Assembly (NCBI RefSeq): GCF_000768065.1 | Contig: NZ_JRKM01000001.1 | Coordinates: 3,392,001 to 3,456,000 of the forward strand | DNA: 64,000 nucleotides | Direction: 5' to 3' | Source of the DNA: Aquabacterium sp. NJ1 | GTDB lineage: Bacteria; Pseudomonadota; Gammaproteobacteria; Burkholderiales; Burkholderiaceae_C | Shown here: piece by piece, positions 48,700 through 56,954 of the stretch | How positions within the stretch are numbered: the stretch's first letter is position 1 | How the letters are laid out: the number at the start of each line of letters is the position of its first letter | Made by a program: the position numbers and the translations under genes | Notes under the pieces: model-generated | Databases searched by the model: none | Seen by the model: only the letters and a program-made list of their open reading frames with translations | Told to the model about the DNA's origin: nothing

Positions 48700-49839
48700 T
48701 CAGAGCCAGGGCCGCGCCGGGGTATCCAGGACCTTGCCGGACTGGATCAGGCGGGGCAGATCGAGGCGCCCGGATCGCCAGAGCTTGAACACCTTCCACA
48801 GGAGGGCGGGGCTCTTCTTGGGCAGCATGGTGGGCGGCACGTCGTCGCCCCAGGCCCAGATGCTGCCGGGGGCAAAAGGCACATAGCGCGTCTCGTGATC
48901 GGCGGTGAAGACGTCACCATCGGTGTAGTGCTCGAACTCGAAGCCGTCCGGGTCATACCAGTAGTCGAACAACTGGCTGCCCAGCACGTGCCGGCCGATG
49001 CCCCACATGTGCCGATGCCCGTTGGCCTTGAGCACCTGCTGGCCTTGGCCCAGCGCATCGATGTCTTCGACCTCCCAGGCACTGTGTTCGTACTTGGGCT
49101 CCAGGCCGCCTGCGATGACCACGGTGTGGTGGTCACTCGGGGTGCCGCCCAGATCCAGACGGAAGAAGGTCAGCAAAGGCTGCCCGTCAGGCAGGTACTG
49201 CACATCCGTCGGGATGATGCCCAGCACGCGCATGTACCAGTCCGCCATGAGCCGGAAGTCCGTGGTCTGCATCACCACGTGGCCCAGCCGGCCGATGCGC
49301 GCTGGTGCAATGGGCGGGCGCACCGTGGCGTTGACGCGGGGCGTCTGCGTCAGGGTGTTGATCTGGTTGGTGATGGGCTCTCGAACCGGCAAGGGGTCCA
49401 CACGAGCCGAACCCTGGATGAGCCAGACGCGGTGGCCATCAGGGTCACGCAGGCTGATGGCACGCCCGCCGCCCGGCACCTGGTCTGGCGGCACGGCTTG
49501 CCCGCCCAGTTGCCGGGCGATGTGCGGCAGATCAGCCCCTTCGGGCGCCACGAACGCCGCCCCCACGTACCGCGAGCGCCTGGCCCGGGTGGCCACGAGC
49601 ACGGCGGGCGCGCCGCCTGCTGCGCGCATGACCAGCCTGTCGGCCGTGCGCGAAACGGTGATCAACCCGAAGTCCTGCCAGAAGCGCTCGGCACGGACGA
49701 GGTCGCGCTTGTCGAACATCAGAAAGGCCAGTTCGCGTGCCTTCATCAAGGGTTCGGGGCGATGGAGCCGCTGCACGAAGTCAGGGCGTTGGCTCTCCGG
49801 GTACTCCGGAGGCGTGTGAAGAACGGTGGGTGAGGTCAT
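48700..49839 (-). CDS. Extradiol ring-cleavage dioxygenase, VOC type
   Basis: A 379-residue two-module type I extradiol dioxygenase. The N-terminal module (about 30-150) is degenerate (LAFLMFDKRDLVRAERFWQDFGL). The catalytic C-module has the iron triad His in GRLGHVVMQTTDFRLMADWY (about 185), His in PKYEHSAWEVEDIDALG (about 250) and Glu in DPDGFEFEHYTDGDVF (about 301). It would open a catechol next to its hydroxyls with Fe(II) and oxygen. First gene of the leftward catabolic operon. Start ATG at 49839; no strong ribosome site is visible, and a start 12 codons upstream is possible. Confidence 0.87.
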   Translation of the reverse strand: MTSPTVLHTPPEYPESQRPDFVQRLHRPEPLMKARELAFLMFDKRDLVRAERFWQDFGLITVSRTADRLVMRAAGGAPAVLVATRARRSRYVGAAFVAPEGADLPHIARQLGGQAVPPDQVPGGGRAISLRDPDGHRVWLIQGSARVDPLPVREPITNQINTLTQTPRVNATVRPPIAPARIGRLGHVVMQTTDFRLMADWYMRVLGIIPTDVQYLPDGQPLLTFFRLDLGGTPSDHHTVVIAGGLEPKYEHSAWEVEDIDALGQGQQVLKANGHRHMWGIGRHVLGSQLFDYWYDPDGFEFEHYTDGDVFTADHETRYVPFAPGSIWAWGDDVPPTMLPKKSPALLWKVFKLWRSGRLDLPRLIQSGKVLDTPARPWL

Positions 49840-49897
49840 GGCATCCAGGGGTTGAACACACATCAGGGCTTGCACACCCCGCGCTGTTCAGTAATAA

Positions 49898-49928
49898 TGA
49901 CATAAATGTCAGGATGACATCAAAGTCA
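49898..49928. promoter_or_regulatory. Two tandem TetR-type operators overlapping the dioxygenase promoter
   Basis: TGACATAAATGTCA (49898-49911) and TGACATCAAAGTCA (49915-49928) share TGAC-N6-GTCA; the first is a perfect 6-2-6 inverted repeat. On the minus strand TTGACT (49929-49924) lies in the second site and, 17 bases on, TTTATG (49906-49901) lies in the first, so both would block the dioxygenase promoter. The adjacent TetR-type regulator is the obvious ligand. Confidence 0.7.
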
Positions 49929-49999
49929 ATTTGCGGGATGGCATGAACAACACCACGAGCTCGTGAGACATTTCTGCCATTGCCACCTGTCTCGACCCC

Positions 50000-50695
50000 A
50001 TGAATACCCTGGATCACCGTTCCCGAGTTGCCGCAGAAAAGCGTGAACGCATGCGCATGCGCCTGATTGAGAGCGCGCTGCATGTGTTCGCGAACAAGGG
50101 GGCGGATGCCGCGGTGATCGAAGACGTGATCGCCATGGCCGAGGTGTCGCGCGGCACCTTCTACAACTACTTCCGCACCAACGAAGAGCTGCTGGCCGCC
50201 GTGGTCAAGGAGCTGGGCGATGAACTGCTCGCGCTGGTCGAAGCGGTGGTCATCCAGTGCAAGGACCCTGCCGAGCGCCTGGCCACGGGGGTGCGCATGG
50301 CCCTGCACACGATGCAGGCCCACCCGCTGCTGGCGCAGTTCGTGGCCCGCGCGGGCCTGTCCATGGCCGCCCACAACAGCCTGGCCATGGCTTATCTGCC
50401 AAGAGACATCCAGGCCGCCATGGACAGCGGCCGGTTCAACCTCGGTTCGGTCCACGTGGGGCTGGTGATGGTGCTGGGCACGGCCCATGCGGCGGTGACG
50501 GCCTTGACCTTGCCGCCGCCCGTGTCCACGTCCTTGCCGGCCAACTACCCTGAAGAAGTCACCTATCACCTGCTGCTCGGCCTGGGCATGACCAAGGCAC
50601 AGGCACGCAAGCTGGTGAGCACACCCATCAAGCCCGTCGAGTTCCCTGAGCAGGCGCTGCTGGCGCGAACCAAGCCCAACGCCCAGCTCGCCTGA
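50000..50695 (+). CDS. TetR-family regulator of the aromatic locus
   Basis: A 231-residue regulator with an N-terminal TetR helix-turn-helix: MRMRLIESALHVFANKG, IEDVIAMAEVSRGTFYNYFRTNEELL (about residues 19-72). The C-terminal ligand domain has no specific match. It is divergent from the dioxygenase operon, and the acyl-CoA synthetase gene follows in the same direction 66 bases later, so it probably represses both transcripts through the two TGAC-N6-GTCA sites. The inducer is likely an aromatic acid or its CoA ester, inferred from context. Confidence 0.9.
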   Translation: MNTLDHRSRVAAEKRERMRMRLIESALHVFANKGADAAVIEDVIAMAEVSRGTFYNYFRTNEELLAAVVKELGDELLALVEAVVIQCKDPAERLATGVRMALHTMQAHPLLAQFVARAGLSMAAHNSLAMAYLPRDIQAAMDSGRFNLGSVHVGLVMVLGTAHAAVTALTLPPPVSTSLPANYPEEVTYHLLLGLGMTKAQARKLVSTPIKPVEFPEQALLARTKPNAQLA

Positions 50696-50761
50696 TCGTG
50701 CGCTCCGGGTGGTGCCGGCGCGTGCGTGCATTGCTGTCACCCACCCGTATCGGAGTCACCC

Positions 50762-52732
50762 ATGCCCTCTGTCGCCACTCTGCGACCCGCCCCGACCATC
50801 TCGATCGCCGCTGGCGTCCGGCAGCTGGACGATGTCCACGCCATCGAAGCCGGCGAGCCTGATCTCATCGGCCCTGTGCGCAACACCTACGAGCTGCTGC
50901 AACGCGGCGCGCAGCGGCATCCTGATGCGCCGGCCTTGAGCTTCTTCTTGCGCACGGAGGACCACACCACGCCGGTGGTCTGGACGCATCGCGAGTGGAT
51001 GGCGCGCATCACCCAGGCGGCCAATGCCTTTCGCCAGCTCGGCGTGGGCCGCGATGACGTGATCGCCTTCATCCTGCCCAATTTGCCCGAAACGCACTGG
51101 ACCATCTGGGGCGGCGAGGCGGCCGGCATCGTGTTCGCGATCAACCCGCTGCTGGAGCCGGCCTTGATGACAGAGCTCATGAATGCCGCGCGGCCCAAGG
51201 TGCTGGTCACGCTGGCACCTACGCCGGGTGCCGACATCTGGGAGAAAGCCTCACAAGCCGCAGCCCATGTGCCGAGCTTGCAGCATGTGCTCACGGTCAG
51301 CCCCCTGACGTACTTGCGCCATCGGCTGGCGCCACTGTTGCGCTGGGTGGCCCGATTCAAGACGCCGCGCCAGCTTGCGCAGGCCAGGGTCCAGCCCCTG
51401 TTGCCTTTGATCAGCAAGGCTCCGGCACAGGCGCTCAGCTTTGAAGGGCCCTCGCTGGATGACAAGGCCTCGTACTTTTGCACGGGCGGCACCACGGGCC
51501 TGCCCAAGATCGCCGTGCGCACACATCGCACCGAGGTGGCCAACGCGCTGGAACTGGCCGCCACCTTTGGCTCGGAGATCGAGGGGGCAGGCCGCGCGGT
51601 CTTCTGCGGCCTGCCGCTGTTCCATGTGAACGCGCAGATCGGCACGGGCCTGACGCCCTGGTCGGTGGGTGCACACGTGGTGCTGGGTACGCCGCAGGGT
51701 TACCGCGCGCCCGGCCTCATCCCGCGCTTCTGGGACATCGCGGCGCACCACCGCTTTGTGTTCTTCTCGGGCGTGCCCACGGTCTACTCGGCCTTGCTGC
51801 AGCATCCGCCCAAAGGGCAGGACCTGAGCGAGCTGAAGTACGGCGTGTGCGGGGCCGCGCCGATGCCGGTGGAGCTGTTCTACCGCTTCCAGGATGAGAC
51901 GGGCGTCAAGATCCTGGAGGGCTATGGCCTGACCGAAGGGGGCTGTGTGTCCAGCATCAACCCGCCGCACGGTGAAGCACGACTGGGCTCGATCGGCCTG
52001 CGCTTGCCCTGGCAAGACATGGCCGCCTTCGTCCTGGATGATCAAGGCCGCTGGCTGCGCGATGCCGAGTGCGACGAAGTCGGTGTGCTGGCCATCCGCG
52101 GGCCCAACCTCTTCCAGGGTTATTTGAACGCCGCCCACAACCAGGGCCTGTGGATCGACCGCCCCAACGGGCGCGGCGAGACCGAGCGCTGGCTCAACAC
52201 CGGCGACCTGGGGCGCCAGGATGCCGATGGCTACTTCTGGCTGACGGGTCGCAAGAAGGAGCTCATCATCCGCGGCGGCCACAACATCGACCCCAAGCTG
52301 ATTGAAGAGGCCTTGCATGTGCACCCGGCCGTGGCGCTGGCGGCCGCTGTGGGGCGCCCTGATGCGCATGCCGGCGAGGTGCCGGTGGTCTATGTACAGC
52401 TGCGCGAGGGCAGGGGGGCCACGGAGGCCGAGCTGATGCAGCATGCGCAGACACAGATCGCGGAGCGGGCCGCCTGGCCCAAGCGCATCCAGGTGGTTGA
52501 GACATTACCGACAACGGCCATCGGCAAGATCTTCAAGCCAGCCTTGACGCTTCAGGAGCTGGCATCCGTGGTGCGCGAGGAAGCGCAGGCACTGGGGACG
52601 GATCTGCTTGCTTGCGACGCGATCCAGGACCCGCGCATGGGCGCCGTGGTGCGCTGGCAAGCCGCTGACAAGAACGACGAACTGAGCGCCCGCCTGGCTC
52701 GGTACACGTTCAAGCAGGAACGCCTGCACTGA
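50762..52732 (+). CDS. AMP-forming acyl-CoA synthetase
   Basis: A 656-residue ANL-superfamily ligase. Motifs: YFCTGGTTGLPKIAVRTH (P-loop, about residues 237-254), KILEGYGLTEGG (about 383), NTGDLGRQDADGYFWLTGRKKELIIRGG (about 478-505) and the C-terminal lysine region TTAIGKIFKPAL (about 582). It would activate a carboxylic acid as a CoA thioester; feruloyl- or fatty-acyl-type substrates fit, but the acid-binding pocket cannot be read from here. GGAG stands before the ATG at 50762; the frame extends 12 codons upstream. It shares its transcript with the TetR gene. Confidence 0.9.
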   Translation: MPSVATLRPAPTISIAAGVRQLDDVHAIEAGEPDLIGPVRNTYELLQRGAQRHPDAPALSFFLRTEDHTTPVVWTHREWMARITQAANAFRQLGVGRDDVIAFILPNLPETHWTIWGGEAAGIVFAINPLLEPALMTELMNAARPKVLVTLAPTPGADIWEKASQAAAHVPSLQHVLTVSPLTYLRHRLAPLLRWVARFKTPRQLAQARVQPLLPLISKAPAQALSFEGPSLDDKASYFCTGGTTGLPKIAVRTHRTEVANALELAATFGSEIEGAGRAVFCGLPLFHVNAQIGTGLTPWSVGAHVVLGTPQGYRAPGLIPRFWDIAAHHRFVFFSGVPTVYSALLQHPPKGQDLSELKYGVCGAAPMPVELFYRFQDETGVKILEGYGLTEGGCVSSINPPHGEARLGSIGLRLPWQDMAAFVLDDQGRWLRDAECDEVGVLAIRGPNLFQGYLNAAHNQGLWIDRPNGRGETERWLNTGDLGRQDADGYFWLTGRKKELIIRGGHNIDPKLIEEALHVHPAVALAAAVGRPDAHAGEVPVVYVQLREGRGATEAELMQHAQTQIAERAAWPKRIQVVETLPTTAIGKIFKPALTLQELASVVREEAQALGTDLLACDAIQDPRMGAVVRWQAADKNDELSARLARYTFKQERLH

Positions 52733-52791
52733 AGGCTTGACTTCGGCTGCCTACCCGCCAGTCGCATGAACGCGGCCCTTTCAGGGGCGCG

Positions 52792-53358
52792 TCATTCCTT
52801 CGCGACGGCTTCCACCTGGATGCGCAGGTTCACGTCCATCTTGAAGCCCCAGTCCTTGCCCGCATCCAGGCCGAACTCGTCGCGCTTGAAGCTGCCCGAA
52901 GCGTCTGCGCCACAGTAGTCGCGTTTGTACATCGGGTGCGACATGCACTTGAGCTGGTGGATGGCCAGGGTCATGGGCCTGGTCTTGCCGTTCAGCGTCA
53001 GCTCGCCCACCACCTGGCTCGGCACACCGGCCTTGGCGCCGTCGAAGTGCCCCTTGAACGTCGCGCTCGGGTTCTTCTCGACGTTGAAGAATTCCTTGCC
53101 GGTGGCCCAGGTGTTCATCGCATCCAGCCCGAAGTCGATGCTGGCCAGGTCCATCTTCACGTCGACGCTGCCGGCGCCGGTGACCTTGTCGTACACGATG
53201 GTGCCGGTGTTCTTGTTCAGCTTGCCGCGCCAGTAGGACATGCCCATGTGGTCGGCTTCGAAGCTGGGGTAGGTGTGCGCGGGGTCGATCTCGTAGGTCA
53301 CGGGCGCGGCCTGAGCGGCGAAGGCAAGCAGGGCGGGAACGAGCAGCAGCGACTTCAT
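52792..53358 (-). CDS. YceI-family periplasmic protein
   Basis: A 188-residue exported lipocalin-like protein. The signal peptide is MKSLLLVPALLAFAAQA; the mature part begins APVTYEIDPAHTYPSFEADHMGMS, the family's first strands, and goes on with GKLNKNTGTIVYDKVTGAGSVDVKMDLASID. YceI proteins bind polyisoprenoid lipids (ubiquinone-8-like). The mature chain contains two cysteines (LKCMSHPMYKRDYCGAD) that may form a disulfide. The start at 53358 has AAGGA upstream. The open frame runs far further upstream, but that part has no family match. Confidence 0.9.
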   Translation of the reverse strand: MKSLLLVPALLAFAAQAAPVTYEIDPAHTYPSFEADHMGMSYWRGKLNKNTGTIVYDKVTGAGSVDVKMDLASIDFGLDAMNTWATGKEFFNVEKNPSATFKGHFDGAKAGVPSQVVGELTLNGKTRPMTLAIHQLKCMSHPMYKRDYCGADASGSFKRDEFGLDAGKDWGFKMDVNLRIQVEAVAKE

Positions 53359-53686
53359 CGGTGATCCTTGCGGTGAGGCTGGGCAGGGGTACCCGCCAAA
53401 CGGTGAGCGGGGGGCTTGGGACAACGCGGCATTATCCCCGGCAACCATCCTGCGGTGCCAACGGCCGCTGGCGTCTCGGCGCTGCCATGCCCATGACACG
53501 TTGGCAGCGTCTTCCCTGATCCTCAAGCCCCTCAGGACATTCAAATCGTGTTCAATCATGATGCAGCCGGGGCTGATGACGCACAGCCTGCCCTCTTGTC
53601 GCCGAGGGTGCCTTGCAGTCGGGAGGCATGCTCCTAACATTGACTCAAATCAATTCACGCACCCCAAGAGGTGAACGGAGACAGAC
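53359..53686. other. Intergenic region with an FNR-like box
   Basis: A 328-base gap between divergent genes. TTGACTCAAATCAA at 53640-53653 resembles an FNR/Anr site (TTGAT-N4-ATCAA) with one mismatch, 33 bases before the next ATG. That is too close for a classical activating position if the ribosome site GGAG is used, so it may repress. I see nothing else in this stretch. Confidence 0.35.
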
Positions 53687-54568
53687 ATGAGTCAGCAAGC
53701 ACTGCACAACGCAAAAGAACTGGTTGCTCGCGAGAAGCTGGATTTCGGCCTGGACGGCGAACTGCCGCGCTGGTGGTACGAGAACAACCCCTACAAGTCG
53801 CGCTTGATCGACGCCCTGCAGGCTGCTTTTCCTGACGGTGAACGCTACTTCATCTCCTGCGTGCGCGCCTACCGCGAGCAGACCACGGACCCCAAGCTGC
53901 TCGCCGAGATCAAGACCTTCATCCGCCAGGAAGGCCAGCATGGCATCGTGCACTCCAAGTACAACCAGCGCCTGCGTGAGCAGGGCCTGGACGTGGACGC
54001 CATCGTCGACTTCATCAACTGGAACAACGAGGCCCACACCAAGCATTTCTCCAAGGAATACAACCTGGCGTTGACGGCCGCCTTCGAACATTTCACGGCC
54101 ATGCTGGCCGAGATCTTCTTCGTGGAAAAGAAGACCATGGCCAACGCCGACCCCAAGCTGCGCGCCATGATGGCCTGGCATGCGGTTGAAGAGATGGAGC
54201 ACAAGGCCGTGGCTTACGACGTGATGCAAAAGGTGGCCAAGGTCGGTTACTTCAAGCGCAGCCTGGCCATGGCCCATGTCATCCTGTTCCTGAGCTTCCT
54301 GACGCTGCGCTTCACCAACCGCCTGCTCAAGAACGACGGTTTCTCGTTCGGCCAGCGCATGTGGATGATGGCCAAGTGCCGCTGGTGGCTCTTTGGCTAC
54401 AAGGGCATCATCTCCAGCCACCTGGGCAACTTGCTGGCCTACTTCAAGCCTGGCTTCCACCCCTGGCAGCAAGAAGCCATCCACAACTACGACGCCTGGG
54501 TCGAGGCTTACGAGCGCACGGGTGACCCGATGCAGGCTGGCGCGGCGCTTTACCAGGCTGCGCACTGA
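53687..54568 (+). CDS. Predicted metal-dependent hydrolase, PF10118 family
   Basis: A 293-residue protein of the PF10118 (COG3687) family. The core is helical with metal-ligand-like clusters: CVRAYREQTTDPKLLAEIKTFIRQEGQHG (about residues 58-86), NEAHTKHFSKEY and WHAVEEMEHKAVAYDVM (about 164-180). The repeated E-x-x-H pattern suggests a ferritin-like di-iron site rather than a hydrolase, and the family name is only a prediction. Two hydrophobic stretches (about 198-212 and 229-246) may touch the membrane. GGAG lies nine bases before the ATG. Substrate unknown; a fatty-acid-type role is a guess. Confidence 0.85.
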   Translation: MSQQALHNAKELVAREKLDFGLDGELPRWWYENNPYKSRLIDALQAAFPDGERYFISCVRAYREQTTDPKLLAEIKTFIRQEGQHGIVHSKYNQRLREQGLDVDAIVDFINWNNEAHTKHFSKEYNLALTAAFEHFTAMLAEIFFVEKKTMANADPKLRAMMAWHAVEEMEHKAVAYDVMQKVAKVGYFKRSLAMAHVILFLSFLTLRFTNRLLKNDGFSFGQRMWMMAKCRWWLFGYKGIISSHLGNLLAYFKPGFHPWQQEAIHNYDAWVEAYERTGDPMQAGAALYQAAH

Positions 54569-54612
54569 TCGTGTCGCGGTGCCAGACCTCGCGGTTTGAC
54601 GAGGTCGGCCGA

Positions 54613-55188
54613 TCAGCTTGCCGGTTGCGCTGAAAGCCTCGTCACCGTCGTGGCGACGTGCTGGCCGAACAGCCGCGCTGTCTTGGTATCGCCCGGTGCG
54701 AAGGCATCAGCTGGCGAGCCGTGCCCGGCCTGGGCCATCAAGCCTGACCAGGAGCCCAGCCGGTTGACGGCGTCGTCATACGGCACGCCCTGGTGCTGCT
54801 CGGGCAGAAAGGGGTTGCCCACCCACAGCATGCCGTGCTGCATGCTGAAGACAAACATCGACATCAAGGTGGATTGTTTGTCCCCCGCAGGCAGCGAGGA
54901 CACGGTGAACCCGGCCGCGACTTTGCCCTTCAGGGCCTGGTGGCGCCACAGGCGCCCGGTGGCATCCATGAAGGACTTGAAGGCGCCCGAGACGCCGCCC
55001 AGGTAGATGGGCGAGCCCAGGATGAACCCGTCGTAAGCGGTCAGGGCATCGGGGGTACGAGTCAGGTCTTCGGCGCGCAACAGCGTCGCGTTGGCACCCG
55101 CGATGCTGCTGGCGCCTTCCACGATGTGATGGGCGATGTGCTCGGTATGCCCGTGCGCGCTGTGATAGATGACGGCAAGCTTGTTCAT
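54613..55188 (-). CDS. Flavodoxin-family NAD(P)H oxidoreductase (WrbA-like)
   Basis: A 191-residue flavodoxin-like protein. The FMN phosphate loop is YHSAHGHTEHIAHHI (about residues 8-22), the second loop is GSPIYLGGVSGAFKSFMDATG (about 64-84), and the third site is near AAGFTVSSLPAGDKQSTL. These are WrbA/quinone-reductase hallmarks, so two-electron reduction of quinones is likely, protecting from redox cycling. Start ATG at 55188, with GGAAG upstream; the longer start overlaps the intergenic gap. It follows the DUF2938 gene by 34 bases and shares the MerR-type promoter. Confidence 0.88.
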   Translation of the reverse strand: MNKLAVIYHSAHGHTEHIAHHIVEGASSIAGANATLLRAEDLTRTPDALTAYDGFILGSPIYLGGVSGAFKSFMDATGRLWRHQALKGKVAAGFTVSSLPAGDKQSTLMSMFVFSMQHGMLWVGNPFLPEQHQGVPYDDAVNRLGSWSGLMAQAGHGSPADAFAPGDTKTARLFGQHVATTVTRLSAQPAS

Positions 55189-55222
55189 GGTGGTGCTTCC
55201 TTGAGTCAAAAAGGGGGCGGCT

Positions 55223-55717
55223 TCAAGCCGTGATGAACGCCATCAGCGAGGCCGACAGGTAAAGGCCCAGGCCAAAGACGCTGTGGTTGGCCAGGCTGCG
55301 CATGCAGTTCTTCAGGGGCGCGGGTGTCTTGCTGGCCAGGAAGCCAGCCCCCATGGCGGGCTGCATGACGAGCAAGGGCGCGGCCACGGTGAGCGCGCCC
55401 ACGGCCAGTGCCGGCGCAAGCGTGGGGTTGGCCAACCAGGCGCGGCCGGCGAGCACCGCGAGCAGCGCAGCAAAGGCCGTGCCGACGGCGTAGTGCGTGA
55501 GCCAGCCCCAGGCCAGTTCACCCACAATGGGTTCACTCCTGGCGATGGCCGCATGGGCAACCTTGCCGCGAAGCAGGTGCCCGACCCAGCGGCCGATGAG
55601 GGCGAAACTCTGGGTGTTCACGCCCAGGCGTTTGAGGAGGGTGAGCCACAAATCCATGATGGCCGTGGCCCCGATGCCGATCAGGGCGATGCGAGAAATG
55701 TCGTGCAGGATGTCCAT
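55223..55717 (-). CDS. DUF2938 membrane protein
   Basis: A 164-residue inner-membrane protein with about four helices (residues 8-24, 70-90, 98-118, 142-162). The family marks are GATAIMDLWLTLLKRLG near the start and GWLTHYAVGTAFAALL. Function unknown. AGAGGT stands before its ATG. It is the first gene after a MerR-type promoter and is followed by the flavodoxin gene, so the protein may help the cell cope with the same stress. Confidence 0.8.
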   Translation of the reverse strand: MDILHDISRIALIGIGATAIMDLWLTLLKRLGVNTQSFALIGRWVGHLLRGKVAHAAIARSEPIVGELAWGWLTHYAVGTAFAALLAVLAGRAWLANPTLAPALAVGALTVAAPLLVMQPAMGAGFLASKTPAPLKNCMRSLANHSVFGLGLYLSASLMAFITA

Positions 55718-55758
55718 GTCCGTACCTCTTTGGCTTGACCAAGTGCTTGATGAAAGTC

Positions 55759-55789
55759 ACTATAGAAGTTGAAGTCAACTTCAAGTCAA
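55759..55789 (-). promoter_or_regulatory. MerR-type promoter with 19-base spacer and palindromic operator
   Basis: On the minus strand TTGACT (55789-55784) and TATAGT (55764-55759) are separated by 19 bases, the long spacing that MerR-class activators correct by twisting DNA. The palindrome TTGAAGT-TG-ACTTCAA (55784-55769) fills the spacer. It faces the DUF2938-flavodoxin operon, and the MerR-type gene lies on the other side. Confidence 0.85.
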
Positions 55790-55800
55790 GAGGTCTTGTG

Positions 55801-56238
55801 ATGGACATTGCCGAGGTCGCCAAGCGCTCGGGCGTTCCCGCGTCAACGCTGCGTTATTACGAAAAAGTGGGGCTGATCGCCTCCATCGGCCCGCAAGGTG
55901 TGCGGCGCCAATTTGCGCCTGCCGTGCTGGACCAACTGGCTCTGATCGCACTGGGGCAGGCGGCAGGTTTGTCGCTCGACGAGGTCCACACCATGTTGTC
56001 ACCCGGTGGGGGCGTCAACATCGACCGGCAGTTGCTGGTGGCCAAGGCCGATGACATCGACGCGACCATCAGGCAACTCAAGGCGGTCAGCCGGGGGCTG
56101 CGGCATGCAGCGGCGTGCCCCGCGCCCAGCCATGCGGCGTGCCCGACGTTTCAACGCTTGCTCAAATCTGCCGCCTCGGGGGCGCTGGATCGCCAGCGCG
56201 TGGGCCGCAAGGTGGCGCCCAAGCGCGCCAGGCCTTGA
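55801..56238 (+). CDS. MerR-family regulator with C-x7-C motif
   Basis: A 145-residue MerR-type protein: winged helix (MDIAEVAKRSGVPASTLRYYEKVGLI, residues 1-26), second wing and a long dimerisation helix (about 75-100). At the end is Cys106-x7-Cys114 in AACPAPSHAACPTF, the spacing of the metal loop in CueR/ZntR-type regulators. It probably activates the divergent DUF2938-flavodoxin operon through the 19-base-spacer promoter at 55759-55789 and may autoregulate. The signal could be a metal, a thiol-reactive compound or a quinone; sequence does not say. Start ATG at 55801; the frame continues 22 codons upstream over the operator. Confidence 0.88.
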   Translation: MDIAEVAKRSGVPASTLRYYEKVGLIASIGPQGVRRQFAPAVLDQLALIALGQAAGLSLDEVHTMLSPGGGVNIDRQLLVAKADDIDATIRQLKAVSRGLRHAAACPAPSHAACPTFQRLLKSAASGALDRQRVGRKVAPKRARP

Positions 56239-56310
56239 TCGTCGTCGGGCACCAGGCTGAAGCGCCCGTCGGGAGCGGGGTAGCCTCCGCCTAGCTTCAG
56301 CCTGTAGAGA

Positions 56311-56751
56311 TCAGCCGTGCTGACTCAGCACCACCGCCTGCGTTCCCACGGGCAAGACACGCCCACCATGTGCCTGGGCATAGGCCTGCGCTTGCGTCGG
56401 GCTTGAGAACCACAGATTGGGGTAGCCCGCGCTGGCTTGCAGCACGTCCAGATGGGGCAACTGCTCGGCCGTCATGCCCGGCAAGGCGCGGCTGTAGTGC
56501 TCCCAGCTGGGGTGACCAGCTTCAATCGCCAGCGTGCGCAAAAGGTGTTTGCGCTGAACCATGGCGCGTTGCTGAAACAACTGGGGCAGCGAGAGATCAC
56601 GCAGCGTGTGGGTGGCAAGAATGCGCCGCAAAACAGGCAACGACACCCGCAAGGAATCGGAGGTCGCAGCGCGGTGCAGCTGTCTGGCCAGGGCGCGAAC
56701 GAGGTCTGCCGCCTGGGTGCGTGGGGACTGAGGGGAATGGGTTGGTTGCAT
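56311..56751 (-). CDS. Conserved protein of unknown function
   Basis: A 146-residue protein, mostly helical in its first 90 residues (LVRALARQLHRAAT, LPVLRRILATHTLRDLSLPQLFQQRAMVQRKHLLRTLAIEAGHPSWEHYSRAL cut at residue 107), ending with a small alpha/beta part (LWFSSPTQAQAYAQAHGGRVLPVG). The block GHPSWEHYSRAL recalls DNA-binding-like or glyoxalase-associated small proteins of Burkholderiales, but I cannot name a family. Start ATG at 56751, with AGGAG six bases upstream; longer frames upstream look random. Last of a leftward group with two VOC genes. Confidence 0.6.
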   Translation of the reverse strand: MQPTHSPQSPRTQAADLVRALARQLHRAATSDSLRVSLPVLRRILATHTLRDLSLPQLFQQRAMVQRKHLLRTLAIEAGHPSWEHYSRALPGMTAEQLPHLDVLQASAGYPNLWFSSPTQAQAYAQAHGGRVLPVGTQAVVLSQHG

Positions 56752-56954
56752 ACCAGCTCCTGGATCACGGCCTGCTCGCTGTCGGCCTGTGGAGGGTATG
56801 CAAGCACATGGCTTGCGGATGAGCGGTGCGTCAGCTTTCGCGAGGTGGGCGCCCGGTGAGCCCGCTGCCATTGTATGGCGGCGAGATCGTCGGCGTCGTG
56901 TGTCGGTCTTTTCCTGACCTTGGGCGGCTTCCCGGCCCGGCAGCGCTTGCCAAG

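Noticed and set aside
53640..53653. Firm FNR site before the PF10118 gene
   Set aside because: One mismatch and an unsuitable distance to the start codon; kept only as a weak possibility inside the gap entry.
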